Assembly (NCBI RefSeq): GCF_016019885.1
Contig: NZ_JAEANY010000004.1
Location: 315,557 to 379,556, forward strand
Direction: 5' to 3'
From: Aurantiacibacter sediminis
GTDB lineage: Bacteria; Pseudomonadota; Alphaproteobacteria; Sphingomonadales; Sphingomonadaceae
DNA length: 64,000 nt
How positions within the stretch are numbered: position 1 is the stretch's first letter; each line of letters starts with the position of its first letter. Under the pieces are notes generated by a model, which did not search any database, was not told where the DNA came from, and worked only from the letters and a program-made list of their open reading frames with translations. Below are positions 53,136 through 62,319 of this stretch, piece after piece. The position numbers and the translations under genes are program-made.

Positions 53136-53390
53136 TTACATTTCGCTGTCGTCTCCGCTCTCACCGGGATTGTCTTCAGCGAGGACCGAGTCCGATTCCA
53201 TGCCTTCCTGGGCCATGGGCGCTTCGACCGTTTGCGGAATGACTTCCTGCGGCTCGTCGACTTCGCCATCGATGACGGTCGAGCCTTCGGTCATGACTTC
53301 GACCTGATCGTCCGCTTCGCTGGGCTCTGCTTCACAGGCCGTAAGTGCGAACATGGCAATTGCGGGTATGGCGAACAACGATGTCTTCAT
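53136..53390 (-). CDS. Small acidic lipoprotein, probable stress-regulon member
   Basis: 84 aa. Signal peptide with lipobox ALTAC (Cys ~19), then a short acidic Glu/Asp/Val-rich region without a known domain. GAGGAGGAA stands directly before the ATG, and an EcfG-type promoter lies 29-53 nt upstream. The role is unknown; control suggests induction under general stress. Confidence 0.75.
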   Translation of the reverse strand: MKTSLFAIPAIAMFALTACEAEPSEADDQVEVMTEGSTVIDGEVDEPQEVIPQTVEAPMAQEGMESDSVLAEDNPGESGDDSEM

Positions 53391-53418
53391 GGGATTCCTC
53401 CTCAGGGTTCAGGACACA

Positions 53419-53443
53419 AACACTCCTGCTTCTCACACGTTCC
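53419..53443 (-). promoter_or_regulatory. EcfG-type promoter of the small lipoprotein gene
   Basis: Minus-strand GGAAC (53443-53439), 16-nt spacer, TGTT (53422-53419). The invariant GTT of the -10 is kept. The leader would be about 20 nt and includes the ribosome-binding site. Confidence 0.65.
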
Positions 53444-53464
53444 GCGAAGCGCGGCTGGCTACGC

Positions 53465-54562
53465 CTACTCTTCTGTGCGGACAAGGACGGTTTCGCCCAC
53501 CAGCAGGAACAGAAAAAATGGCCCCCAGGCTGCGAGCAAGGGCGGATATCCGCCGAAACTTCCCATCGCGAGCGCAGCATTGTCGACCACAAAATAGGCA
53601 AAGCCCAGCGCCATACCGATTACTGCGCGCAGGAAGAGATTGCCTGATCGCGCGAGGCCGAAACCCGCCACAGCGCCCAACAGAGGCATCAGCACAGCAG
53701 AGAGTGGCCCGGATAGTTTGTGCCACCACTTGGCCTCCAGCTCGCTTGTCCGGCGGCCTGCGCTTTCCAGCGCATCGATGCTGCGCGAAAGCTCCGCCAG
53801 CGTCTCTGCATCCGGATCGACGCGGCGCAATTCGACTTGTCCGATCTCGACACCCGGCGCGACGACGGTTTCGCCAAGCTCCTCTGTGTCGGCGGTCGCA
53901 ACGTTGAAAGCGCTGGCATTTTCCAATCGCCAACCGGGGGCGGCAAAAGTCGCGCGATCTGCGCTGACCTGGCGCGTGATCATCCCCGTATCGTCACGCT
54001 CGTAAAAAGTAACGTCGGTCAGCACGGTTGCGTCCGCCCGTCCGCCGGCGGTCGCCGCCATCAGCACGTCATTGCCATCGTTGAAATAAACATTGCTGCG
54101 CGCTTCGGGATCGTCGGGAACTGCAGCATATTCCACCGCTTCCCACGCCTTCAGCGTTGCCGAGGCGCGTGTCACCACCCGCTCGTTAAATGCAAAAGAG
54201 ATCACCGCAACGATCATACCCATCAGCAGCAGAGGGGCGAGGATCTGGTGCGCGGAGAGCCCCGCCGCTTTCATCGCGATCACTTCCGAATTCTGATTAA
54301 GGCTGGCAAGCGTGATGATTGTCGCCAGCAGCACCGAATATGGCAGGAAGCGCGCGATCAGCTGCGGCGTGCGCAGCGATGCGTATGTCCACAGCTCCGC
54401 TTCGCCATTGCCGTCAATCGCGAGGATGTCGCCCGTTTTGCCGAGCAAATCGAGCATCATCAGAACAAGCACCAGCATCGCCAGCACCGCGACGATGCGC
54501 AGGGCGAACATCTTGGCCAGATAAATCGTCAGCCGGCGGGAGGGAAAGAAATCAAGCAGCAT
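53465..54562 (-). CDS. lptG: LPS export permease LptG
   Basis: 365 aa, of the YjgP/YjgQ family. N- and C-terminal groups of three transmembrane helices flank a periplasmic beta-jellyroll domain (~100-260). With LptF and LptB it extracts lipopolysaccharide from the inner membrane and feeds the LptC-LptA bridge. Overlaps the lptF end by 11 bp; lptBC are not in the window. Confidence 0.92.
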   Translation of the reverse strand: MLLDFFPSRRLTIYLAKMFALRIVAVLAMLVLVLMMLDLLGKTGDILAIDGNGEAELWTYASLRTPQLIARFLPYSVLLATIITLASLNQNSEVIAMKAAGLSAHQILAPLLLMGMIVAVISFAFNERVVTRASATLKAWEAVEYAAVPDDPEARSNVYFNDGNDVLMAATAGGRADATVLTDVTFYERDDTGMITRQVSADRATFAAPGWRLENASAFNVATADTEELGETVVAPGVEIGQVELRRVDPDAETLAELSRSIDALESAGRRTSELEAKWWHKLSGPLSAVLMPLLGAVAGFGLARSGNLFLRAVIGMALGFAYFVVDNAALAMGSFGGYPPLLAAWGPFFLFLLVGETVLVRTEE

Positions 54563-55853
54563 GGCCTGCCCCCTTCGTCAAATCGACATTTTCCAATGCT
54601 TCCTGCTGCGCGACCTGGTTGTCCTCCGTGCCAAATTCGCCTTCGGGCACTACGCCTTTCATGCGATTGCGCCCAAGGATGCGGCTGATGAAACGGCCGA
54701 TCTTGGCGTAGAAGGCTTCAAGGAAGCCGATGGCTTGACCGCCGGGCACGAAAGCGACCTGGTAATACATCCACGCGATCAATGCGGCGAGCACGGCGAA
54801 AGGTCCCCACAGCGCAAGGAAGGGATCAAGCTGGCCGATGGCTGCGACTTCCGAACCATATTGATTGATCTTGTGATAGGACACGACGATCACGATGGAG
54901 AGAAAGATGCCGAGCGCGCTGGTCGATCTTTTGGGCGGGATGGCGAGCGCGACAGCGAGCAGCGGCAGCATGAACATCATCACCACTTCCACCATCCGGT
55001 AATTGAAAGCGGCCTGGCTGGCTGCGCGCTCGATAGAGCTGCTCTCTGGGCTCCAGCCGATTTCGAGCAATTCGGGAATGACATATTCGCGCTCATCCGC
55101 GCCGCGGTCCCGAAATTCCTGCAGGGCGGGAAGATCAATGGGCAGATCGTGCTGGCTGAAACTCAGGACGCGGGGAGATCCTTCGGTCACTTCATGGATG
55201 ATCGTGCCATCCACCAGTCGCAGAATGATGGTGTTGCGATCTTCCCGATTGGCGAGGAAACGGCCCTCTCGCGCAGTGATCGAAAGCGTCTGGCCTTCAT
55301 CATCGGCGAGACGGGCAAAAATCCCTTCAAGCTCGCGCCCATTGTCGCGGCTGCCTTCGATCCGCAGCGCCATGCGGCTGTCGATCGTATTGAACTCTCC
55401 CACCCTGATCGACGCGCCCAGTGCGCCGGAGCGCAGTTCGAATTCCATTTCCTCATACGCAAAACGCGCCTGCGGCTGGATAAAGCCGACAATCGCGAAA
55501 TTGATCGCCATCAGCCCCAGCGTCAGCATGTAGGGCACGCGCAGCAGGCGGGTGTAAGACAGGCCCACCGCGCGCATCACATCAAGCTCGCTCGAAAGCG
55601 CAAGCTTGCGGAAAGCGAACAGCACACCGAGCATCAGCCCGAGCGGGATCGCAAGGCCCGCATACTCCGGAATAACGTTAAGCAGCATCTCGAACACGAT
55701 GCCTATCGGCCCACCTTCGGTGCTGACGAATTCGAACAGGCGCAGCATTTTTTCCAGCAGCAACAGACTGGCCGCGAGAATGAAAATACCGATCATCGGC
55801 ACAACAGTGAGCCGGAAGATGTATCGATCAGTGGCGGTTAGGAAGCGGGACAA
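54552..55853 (-). CDS. lptF: LPS export permease LptF
   Basis: 433 aa. Same family and topology as LptG, with an N-terminal DRYIFRLTVVPMIG helix, a periplasmic domain and three C-terminal helices. It is longer than usual by a soluble ~60-residue cytoplasmic C-terminal tail after GRFISRILGRNRMKG. Works as a heterodimer with LptG, with which it overlaps. Confidence 0.92.
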   Translation of the reverse strand: MSRFLTATDRYIFRLTVVPMIGIFILAASLLLLEKMLRLFEFVSTEGGPIGIVFEMLLNVIPEYAGLAIPLGLMLGVLFAFRKLALSSELDVMRAVGLSYTRLLRVPYMLTLGLMAINFAIVGFIQPQARFAYEEMEFELRSGALGASIRVGEFNTIDSRMALRIEGSRDNGRELEGIFARLADDEGQTLSITAREGRFLANREDRNTIILRLVDGTIIHEVTEGSPRVLSFSQHDLPIDLPALQEFRDRGADEREYVIPELLEIGWSPESSSIERAASQAAFNYRMVEVVMMFMLPLLAVALAIPPKRSTSALGIFLSIVIVVSYHKINQYGSEVAAIGQLDPFLALWGPFAVLAALIAWMYYQVAFVPGGQAIGFLEAFYAKIGRFISRILGRNRMKGVVPEGEFGTEDNQVAQQEALENVDLTKGAGHAA

Positions 55854-56004
55854 GATTGGCCGTATGTTGGGTTTGTTTGCAGTTCGCCAAGGCCTTAGCC
55901 GGAAAAACCCCTTCGGTCATGTGTTTCCAAGACACACGGGTTTCCGGGAGCCAATTCGCAACGGGCGCATTTCATCAAGGCACTGGTTTTGAAGGTTTAA
56001 CCCT

Positions 56005-57195
56005 ATGCGCATCGCAATTTTGCTTGTCCCCCTGATGGCCGCCTGCTCGACAACAGCGTCTGACTTTACGCCCGATGGAGCGCCCGCAGGCACTACGATC
56101 GAGCCTTCGGGATATGCGACTATTCTCGATGCGCCGCCTTCGCCCTTCCCTGAAATTGCGCCCGAAGACGCTTATCAGAACACTCTCAGCCCGGTGGAGC
56201 AATTTGCCCGGGATAACGGGTTGAGCCTCGAAGAGGCGGCAGCTGCCATCAATGGACCGCCCGAGTTGCAAGCGGAATTGCAGAGGCTGCAGCCGTTGCT
56301 GCGCGCCAACGAGGCGGAAACTTTTGTCGATTTCGTCATGGTCCGCGATCCGGGCGTGCGCATGGAAGTCTGGTTCACTCGCAATGCTGAAGAGACGCTG
56401 GCGCGCTATACCAGCAATCCGCTGTTCGTGCCGCGCGATGGCGGGGTGACACCGGAAAATGCGCAGGCGCTGGCCGATATCTGGATCGAACGCTCGCGCG
56501 AATATCCGGTTATCCAGCTGATCGGCACGAGCAGTGTGGGCGGTGACGTCGAATTGGGAATTGGCATCGAGGAAGCCGAATTTCGCGCACTCGCGGCCCA
56601 AGAGGGTTGGGAACTCGGCCCTGATCTCACAATGACGTTTGCCTCCGCACGGCCCGCCGCCTTCAGCATTCCTGAAGCGGAGCAGTGGGTGCGATTTTTC
56701 CCGCGGGAGAATATCGCACCATCGATTCGGCTGACAGCGATTTCGACAGGGACGATCACTCTTGAAGATGGGTGTTTCCGCGTCCGGGTGCGCAATGGCG
56801 AAACCGCCCTCGCCCTGTTCGGCTATGACAACCAGCTGGGTGTCGATGAGCAGGGCTATTTGACCATCTCCAGAACGGGTGAGGACGCCATCGAACGGTA
56901 CAGGATTGGCGAGCCGGGCGCTTGGGGCGGACCGGCGGAGGTAAGAGAAGACAGCGCCGATGTGGTCACCCTGCGCGAAGCATGCGGCGATGGCGAAATC
57001 TGGAACGTCGCCGATCCGACCAGCCTCAGACTGTTCAGCCTTCCCTTCTCAGACTGGGTGACCAATTATGCCGAGGCAAACGATTTGTCCCGCCAGGAGG
57101 CCTGGGACATTGTCATCGCTTGCATGAGGCGCGAGGAGCGACGCGGCAGGGCCGGGCTGGAAGCGCGAGACCGGTGCATCCGCCAATTCAACTAG
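56005..57195 (+). CDS. Hypothetical lipoprotein
   Basis: 396 aa. Signal peptide with lipobox LMAAC (Cys ~14). A Pro-rich stretch follows, then a conserved-looking region with DPGVRMEVWFTRNAEE. The C-terminal half contains cysteines in pairs. I do not recognise a domain. A calcium/heparin-like or phosphatase family is not evident. Divergent from lptF with ~150 bp between. Confidence 0.7.
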   Translation: MRIAILLVPLMAACSTTASDFTPDGAPAGTTIEPSGYATILDAPPSPFPEIAPEDAYQNTLSPVEQFARDNGLSLEEAAAAINGPPELQAELQRLQPLLRANEAETFVDFVMVRDPGVRMEVWFTRNAEETLARYTSNPLFVPRDGGVTPENAQALADIWIERSREYPVIQLIGTSSVGGDVELGIGIEEAEFRALAAQEGWELGPDLTMTFASARPAAFSIPEAEQWVRFFPRENIAPSIRLTAISTGTITLEDGCFRVRVRNGETALALFGYDNQLGVDEQGYLTISRTGEDAIERYRIGEPGAWGGPAEVREDSADVVTLREACGDGEIWNVADPTSLRLFSLPFSDWVTNYAEANDLSRQEAWDIVIACMRREERRGRAGLEARDRCIRQFN

Positions 57196-57234
57196 GCGCC
57201 CGATGGAAGTTTATGTGGGCGTTCAGTCGGGCGG

Positions 57235-57663
57235 TCAGGCCTTTTCCAGCGTGCATTGCAGCGGATGCTGGTTTTCGCGGGCGAAATCCATCACCTGGTT
57301 GACCTTGGTCTCGGCCACTTCGTAGGGGAAAATCCCGCACACGCCCACACCGCGCTGGTGCACTTGCAGCATCACGCGGGTGGCTTCTTCCAAATCCATG
57401 CGGAAAAACCGCTTCAGCACGAGCACGACGAATTCCATCGGCGTGTAATCGTCATTCAGCATCAGCACTTTGTACTGGCTGGGCTTCTTCGGCTTGGCGC
57501 GCGTCTTGGTGGCGAGGCCGACCTGCCCTTCGCCGTCGGCATCATCGGCATCGTTCCCGCCATCCTCGCCGGCGGCGGTTACGGCCCATGATTGGGTGTG
57601 AGAGACGGAGAGCAGGCTTTGCATAGGGATCGCCAAATATCGCATCGCGTGGCCAAGCTTCAA
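57235..57663 (-). CDS. clpS: ClpS adaptor protein
   Basis: 142 aa as the longest frame; a start at MQSLLSV (57624) is also plausible. The ClpS core is clear: [44 protein letters not shown] and a final [13 protein letters not shown]. It delivers N-degron substrates to ClpA. An N-terminal acidic/basic extension of ~60 residues precedes the core. clpA is not within the window downstream. Confidence 0.93.
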   Translation of the reverse strand: MKLGHAMRYLAIPMQSLLSVSHTQSWAVTAAGEDGGNDADDADGEGQVGLATKTRAKPKKPSQYKVLMLNDDYTPMEFVVLVLKRFFRMDLEEATRVMLQVHQRGVGVCGIFPYEVAETKVNQVMDFARENQHPLQCTLEKA

Positions 57664-57740
57664 GGGGTTGTCTTACAAATACCTTGTGAGCGAAGCTTTC
57701 CGCGGCGTTCACCAGCGGCAAAAACGGGCCGCAAAAGCAT

Positions 57741-57770
57741 CAGGCCGGACAGCTTGCGCTGCCCGGCCTG
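57741..57770 (-). terminator. Hairpin downstream of the phasin gene
   Basis: A 13-bp inverted repeat with one mismatch (57741-57753 with 57758-57770) and TTGC loop, 50 bp after the phasin stop. The minus strand continues ATGCTTTTGCGG, only mildly T-rich, so termination is likely but not certain. Confidence 0.6.
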
Positions 57771-57820
57771 CTATCGGACCACCGGGAGAGAGATGGCGGT
57801 CCTGAGCTTGTTGCTTCGAA

Positions 57821-58720
57821 TTAGGCGACCTTCGAAAGCTTTTCAGCTGCGACGTTTACGCGGCCAGAAATCGGAGCAGCAGCGTCATTTGCCAGCTTCA
57901 TGGCCGCATCGGTGTTCTTCGACGAGGCAGCAACCATTGCATCGAAGTTGCGACGCATGATCTTGCCCTGCAGCTGGAACAGCTCGGTCGGGCTCTTGAT
58001 TGCGGCCATGTCCTTCAGATCGGCGGTCATGGTTTCGTAAGCGGTCTTGGCTTCGTCGGCATAGGTCTTGCCCATGGACTGCATGCCTTCCGCAAGGATC
58101 TTGCTGCTTTCAACGACGGCTTCGACATTGCCCTTGGCGAAATCGGTAGCGTCGGTCATTGCAGCAGTGCCCTTTTCGTAGGCAACCTGTGCGCGATCCT
58201 GCATTTCCTTGGCAGCATCGGTCATCGTTTCGGTCATTACAGCGGTGTAATCGGTGGTCTTGGTAGCCATGATGGTTTCCTTAAGTTCTGAGACGGTGGG
58301 TTTGGTTTTCGCAGGAGCCGCCTTCTTTGCGGGTTTCACTGCAGTTTTCTTCGGTGCTGAGGTCTTTTTCGAGACTGCTTTCTTGGGAGCAGCTTTTGCC
58401 TTTGCAGGAGCAGCCTTTTTCTTCGGCGCTGCCTTCGCGGGAGCTTTCTTCGGCGAGGCGCTCTTGGCTGTCGCAGCCTTCTTCGCTGCCGGTTTCTTGG
58501 CAGGAGCGGCCTTCTTCGCCGTAGCCTTTTTCGCCGGAACGGGCTTTTCGGCTTCTACCGGCTTGGCGGGAGCCTTTTCGGCCGGGGCCTTGCCCTTGTT
58601 CTCGGCTGCATCAGCCTTGAGCGATTCGACAAGCTTACCCTTGGCAGGCTTCACCTCAGACGCGGCTGCGGCATAGGCCTTCTCTGCGCTGGCATCACTT
58701 TTGGTATCTGAATCGGCCAT
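57821..58720 (-). CDS. Phasin with histone H1-like Lys/Ala-rich N-terminal domain
   Basis: 299 aa from MADSDTKS; the frame is open to 58747. Residues ~30-145 are a low-complexity series of KKA/PAKK units like histone H1 tails and the DNA-binding end of Ralstonia PhaM. Residues ~151-299 are a standard phasin (TETMTDAAKEMQDRAQVAYEKG..., FQLQGKIMRRNFDAM). Phasins coat polyhydroxyalkanoate granules. An internal ATG (58270, M151) has AAGGA about 8 nt upstream, so a short phasin without the tail is likely also made. Next to phaC. Confidence 0.88.
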   Translation of the reverse strand: MADSDTKSDASAEKAYAAAASEVKPAKGKLVESLKADAAENKGKAPAEKAPAKPVEAEKPVPAKKATAKKAAPAKKPAAKKAATAKSASPKKAPAKAAPKKKAAPAKAKAAPKKAVSKKTSAPKKTAVKPAKKAAPAKTKPTVSELKETIMATKTTDYTAVMTETMTDAAKEMQDRAQVAYEKGTAAMTDATDFAKGNVEAVVESSKILAEGMQSMGKTYADEAKTAYETMTADLKDMAAIKSPTELFQLQGKIMRRNFDAMVAASSKNTDAAMKLANDAAAPISGRVNVAAEKLSKVA

Positions 58721-58756
58721 GTGTCCTCGCTTTCGCGGTCGCACCAATGCGACCTC

Positions 58757-58822
58757 TTGTTGCAGTGCACAATGTAGGTTTGTGCAGGTGCGAAGTCAAG
58801 GATTTTTTGTGCAGTGCACAAT
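58757..58822. promoter_or_regulatory. Three TGCAGTGCA-type operator repeats (probable PhaR sites)
   Basis: Palindrome-like copies TTGTTGCAGTGCACAAT (58757-58773) and TTGTGCAGTGCACAAT (58807-58822), with a degenerate TTGTGCAGGTGCG (58780-58792) between. The outer centres are about 50 bp apart. They lie between the phasin start and the phaC stop. PhaR repressors of PHA-producing proteobacteria bind similar TGCA-rich sites at phasin genes; the assignment is inferred, and phaR is not in the window. Confidence 0.6.
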
Positions 58823-58858
58823 AATCGCATCTGCCTGTTAATTAACAGATTTATTCCG

Positions 58859-60742
58859 TCAACGCGCTTTTACATAGCGGCCTGGCGCATCTTCGATCGC
58901 CGGATTGGCCTTGCTCCCGGGCTTGCGCGCTCCGGTGGCCTTTACCGTCTTCGAATCTTGCGCGCGGAGCCATTCGAGCCAGTCCGGCCACCAGCTGCCC
59001 GGATGCTCCGTCGCGCCTTCAACGAAGCTTTCCAGCGAGTCGAACTCGCCTTCATTGGTCCAGTACTGGTATTTCTTCGCATCGGGCGGGTTGACCACGC
59101 CGGCAATGTGGCCGCTGCCCGCCAGTACGAAGCGGATCGGGCCGCTGAAATGTTCGGTGATCTTCCACACGCTGTCGGGCGGAGCGATATGGTCTTCCCG
59201 CCCCGCCTGCACGTAGCTCGGCACCTTGACCTCGGTGAGATCGATCGGCGTACTATCGACGCTCAGCGCATCGGGCTCCACCAGCAGATTGTCGCGATAG
59301 AGATCGCGCAGATAAGCGGCGTGCCACTTGGCAGGCAGGTTGGTGACGTCCCCATTCCAGTAGAGCAGGTCGAACGCCGGATATTCCTCGCCCAGCAGAT
59401 AGTGATTGACCACGTAATTCCAGATCAGGTCGGACCCGCGGAGCATATTGAACGTCGCGGCGAGATAGCGCCCGTCGAGATAGCCGCCCTTGCTCGCCTG
59501 CCGGATGAATTCGAGCTTCCCATCATCGACAAAAAGCTTGAGATCGCCCGCATGGGTGAAATCGACCTGCGCGGTAAAGAAGGTGGCACTTTTCACCTTG
59601 TCCGCCTCACCGCGCTTCGTCTGCACCGCCAGCGTGCCCGCCAGCGTCGTGCCCGCGACGCAATAGCCGATAGTGTGGACGCTTTTCACTTTCAGCCGCT
59701 CGCGCACCACGTCGATCGCTTCCATCTGGGCGAGGAAGTAATCGTCCCAATCGATATGGGTGAGGCTGTCGTCAGCCGATTTCCAGCTCACCATCAGAAC
59801 GGTGATGCCCTGATCCACCGCCCATTTGACGAAGCTTTTCTTCGCATTGAGATCGAGGATGTAGAAACGGTTGATCCACGGGGGGAAGATCAGCAGCGGC
59901 GTTTCCATCACTTCCGGCGTGGTCGGCGTATACTGGATCAGCTGGAACAGCTCGTTTTCATAAATGACCTTGCCCGGCGTTGCTGCGATATTGCCGCCGA
60001 CTTCGAACTGGCTGGTGTCGGTGTGGGTGAGTTGCCCCTTTTCAAGGTCGGTTGAGAGCCGCTCGAGCCCCTTCATGATATTGTCGCCGCCTGTCTCCAT
60101 CGTGCGTTCGAGCACAACCGGATTCATCAGCGGGAAATTGGCCGGGCTCATCGCGTCGAGCACATTTTGCGTGGCGAAGCGCAGATCCTTGCGCTCTTCA
60201 TCGGTGAGGCCCTCGGCGGTGTCGACGCTTTCGCGCAACCGCTCTGCAATAAGCAAATAGGTCTGGTGGAGAAGCGCAAAAACCGGCTGATCGCGCCAAG
60301 CCTTGTCGGCGAAGCGCCGGTCGCGGCGGGGAAGCTGCGGGTCGGCGGCATCGTCACCATCGGGCCTGGCGGAATATTGCGCGAGCACGCTCTGCCAAAG
60401 CTCGACGCCATCAGCCCACATCTTCTGCTGCTGCACCGGATCGAGCATGGGCATGGCGGCAGACCAGTTGCGCATCGCATCGAGCCAGTTGGAGGGCGTG
60501 GTGAGCATGGGTGCAGGGCGCTGATCCTCGGGCAGGCAGAACTGCAGCCAGGTCTTCTGGAATTCCATCATGGCATCGCCCATCGCGTCGATCGCGCTCT
60601 GGTCGGGTACGCTCGCCTCCGCTTCCGGAGCGATCGAGTGCATCATCTGCCGCGCTGCCTCGCCCTGAATGCGCAGCATTTCGGTGAAGATGTCGGCCGC
60701 GTCCTGCGGCGGTGTATCGCCCGATGTCGTGTCTTTTGCCAT
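58859..60742 (-). CDS. phaC: Class I polyhydroxyalkanoate synthase
   Basis: 627 aa. Polymerises 3-hydroxyacyl-CoA (typically 3-hydroxybutyryl-CoA). The lipase-like box GYCVAG carries nucleophile C361, and the usual glycine after V is alanine. The substrate block PLLIFPPWINRFYILDLN and the catalytic histidine region GSGHIAGVVNPP are present. The N-terminal ~150 residues form the typical class I helical region. The phasin gene follows on the same strand; phaA and phaB are not nearby. Confidence 0.94.
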   Translation of the reverse strand: MAKDTTSGDTPPQDAADIFTEMLRIQGEAARQMMHSIAPEAEASVPDQSAIDAMGDAMMEFQKTWLQFCLPEDQRPAPMLTTPSNWLDAMRNWSAAMPMLDPVQQQKMWADGVELWQSVLAQYSARPDGDDAADPQLPRRDRRFADKAWRDQPVFALLHQTYLLIAERLRESVDTAEGLTDEERKDLRFATQNVLDAMSPANFPLMNPVVLERTMETGGDNIMKGLERLSTDLEKGQLTHTDTSQFEVGGNIAATPGKVIYENELFQLIQYTPTTPEVMETPLLIFPPWINRFYILDLNAKKSFVKWAVDQGITVLMVSWKSADDSLTHIDWDDYFLAQMEAIDVVRERLKVKSVHTIGYCVAGTTLAGTLAVQTKRGEADKVKSATFFTAQVDFTHAGDLKLFVDDGKLEFIRQASKGGYLDGRYLAATFNMLRGSDLIWNYVVNHYLLGEEYPAFDLLYWNGDVTNLPAKWHAAYLRDLYRDNLLVEPDALSVDSTPIDLTEVKVPSYVQAGREDHIAPPDSVWKITEHFSGPIRFVLAGSGHIAGVVNPPDAKKYQYWTNEGEFDSLESFVEGATEHPGSWWPDWLEWLRAQDSKTVKATGARKPGSKANPAIEDAPGRYVKAR

Positions 60743-60894
60743 GATCTATCCCCTATAGCCGCGACCGAACGCGTGTATAAGCCGTGCGCATACGAATTTG
60801 GCGCACTAGCCGATAGAACGCGTTGCACCAGCAATGCGTTTTTGACATTGAAAGCAAGCAAACGCCATTCCGCCAAAGGTCATATACATCGCCC

Positions 60895-62097
60895 ATGCTC
60901 GATAATGATTTCTACCGCATCAAACGCCTTCCGCCCTACGTCATTGCAGAGGTTAATGCGATGCGAGCGGCTGCGCGCGCAGAAGGACGAGACATTATCG
61001 ATCTTGGCATGGGCAATCCCGACCAGCCGCCACCGCAGCATGTGATCGACAAGCTGTGCGAAGTCGCGCAAAATCCGGATGCGCATGGCTATTCGCAGTC
61101 CAAGGGCATTCCGGGATTGCGCAAGGCCCAGGCCAATTATTACGAGCGGCGCTTTGGCGTCGATCTCGATCCCGAAAACGAAGTCGTCGTCACGCTCGGC
61201 TCGAAGGAAGGCCTCGCCAGCCTTGCCACGGCGATCACGGCTCCGGGTGATACGATCCTTGCGCCCAATCCCAGCTATCCGATCCACACCTTCGGTTTCA
61301 TCATTGCAGGCGCGAGCATTCGTAGCGTGCCGACCACGCCTGATGAGGACTACTGGAAAGCGCTTGATCAAGCGGTGACTTTCACCGTTCCTCGCCCCAC
61401 TGTGTTGGTAGTCAATTTCCCTTCCAATCCGACAGCCGAAGTCGTCGATCTCGATTTCTACGAGCGGCTGGTCGATTGGGCGAAATTCCACAAGGTATGG
61501 ATCCTTTCCGACCTTGCCTATTCGGAACTCTATTACGACGGCAAACCCACGCCTTCGATCCTGCAGGCGAAGAATGCCAAGGATATCGCGATCGAATTCA
61601 CCAGCCTTTCTAAGACCTTTGGCATGGCGGGCTGGCGCATGGGATTTGCGGTGGGCAATCGCACGCTGATCTCCGCACTCACGCGGGTGAAAAGCTACAT
61701 AGATTATGGCGCTTTCACTCCGATCCAAGCGGCGGCATGTGCTGCGCTGAATGGACCGCAGGATTACGTCGAGCAAACTCGTGAGATGTATCACAAGCGG
61801 CGCGATGTGATGGTCGAATCCTTCACCCGCTCCGGATGGGAAATCCCCTCCCCGCCTGCCAGCATGTTCGCATGGGCTCCGCTTCCGCCCGCGCTGAAAG
61901 ACATGGGCAGCCTCGAATTCTCCAAGCAATTGCTCACACAGGCCGAAGTCGCCGTGGCACCGGGTGTCGGCTATGGCGAAGACGGCGAAGGCTATGTGCG
62001 TATCGCCATGGTGGAGAATGAACAGCGATTGCGGCAGGCTGCGCGCAACATCAAACGCTATCTGCAAAGCATGGGCGTCGAAGCGCCAGGCGAGTGA
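60895..62097 (+). CDS. Class I/II PLP aminotransferase (AlaC-like)
   Basis: 400 aa from MLDNDFYRIKRLPPYV; the frame is open from 60823, but the family begins here. PLP-binding blocks are VTLGSKEGLA, VVNFPSNPTAE, DLAYSELYYDG and the Schiff-base lysine in SLSKTFGMAGWR. The closest families are alanine transaminase AlaC and LL-diaminopimelate aminotransferases; alanine-pyruvate chemistry is the likelier role. Stands alone. Confidence 0.9.
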   Translation: MLDNDFYRIKRLPPYVIAEVNAMRAAARAEGRDIIDLGMGNPDQPPPQHVIDKLCEVAQNPDAHGYSQSKGIPGLRKAQANYYERRFGVDLDPENEVVVTLGSKEGLASLATAITAPGDTILAPNPSYPIHTFGFIIAGASIRSVPTTPDEDYWKALDQAVTFTVPRPTVLVVNFPSNPTAEVVDLDFYERLVDWAKFHKVWILSDLAYSELYYDGKPTPSILQAKNAKDIAIEFTSLSKTFGMAGWRMGFAVGNRTLISALTRVKSYIDYGAFTPIQAAACAALNGPQDYVEQTREMYHKRRDVMVESFTRSGWEIPSPPASMFAWAPLPPALKDMGSLEFSKQLLTQAEVAVAPGVGYGEDGEGYVRIAMVENEQRLRQAARNIKRYLQSMGVEAPGE

Positions 62098-62319
62098 TCG
62101 CCGCGCCGGCGCCGGCTTAGGCAATGCCACTTAACGCATTGCAATCTTGCGTCTGGAAGGCGAACACTTGCGCCAAGAGCGTAATGCTTATGGAGCGGTT
62201 GATTGCCATTCTTTGGGTGGATAGCGCGAGGGGTTGAGCCTCCGCCACGATGGGATCTGCGTCGGCACAACTGGGGGTTGTGCGGCGGGCGCTGCGGATG
62301 CCGCGCGGAATGCCGCCAC

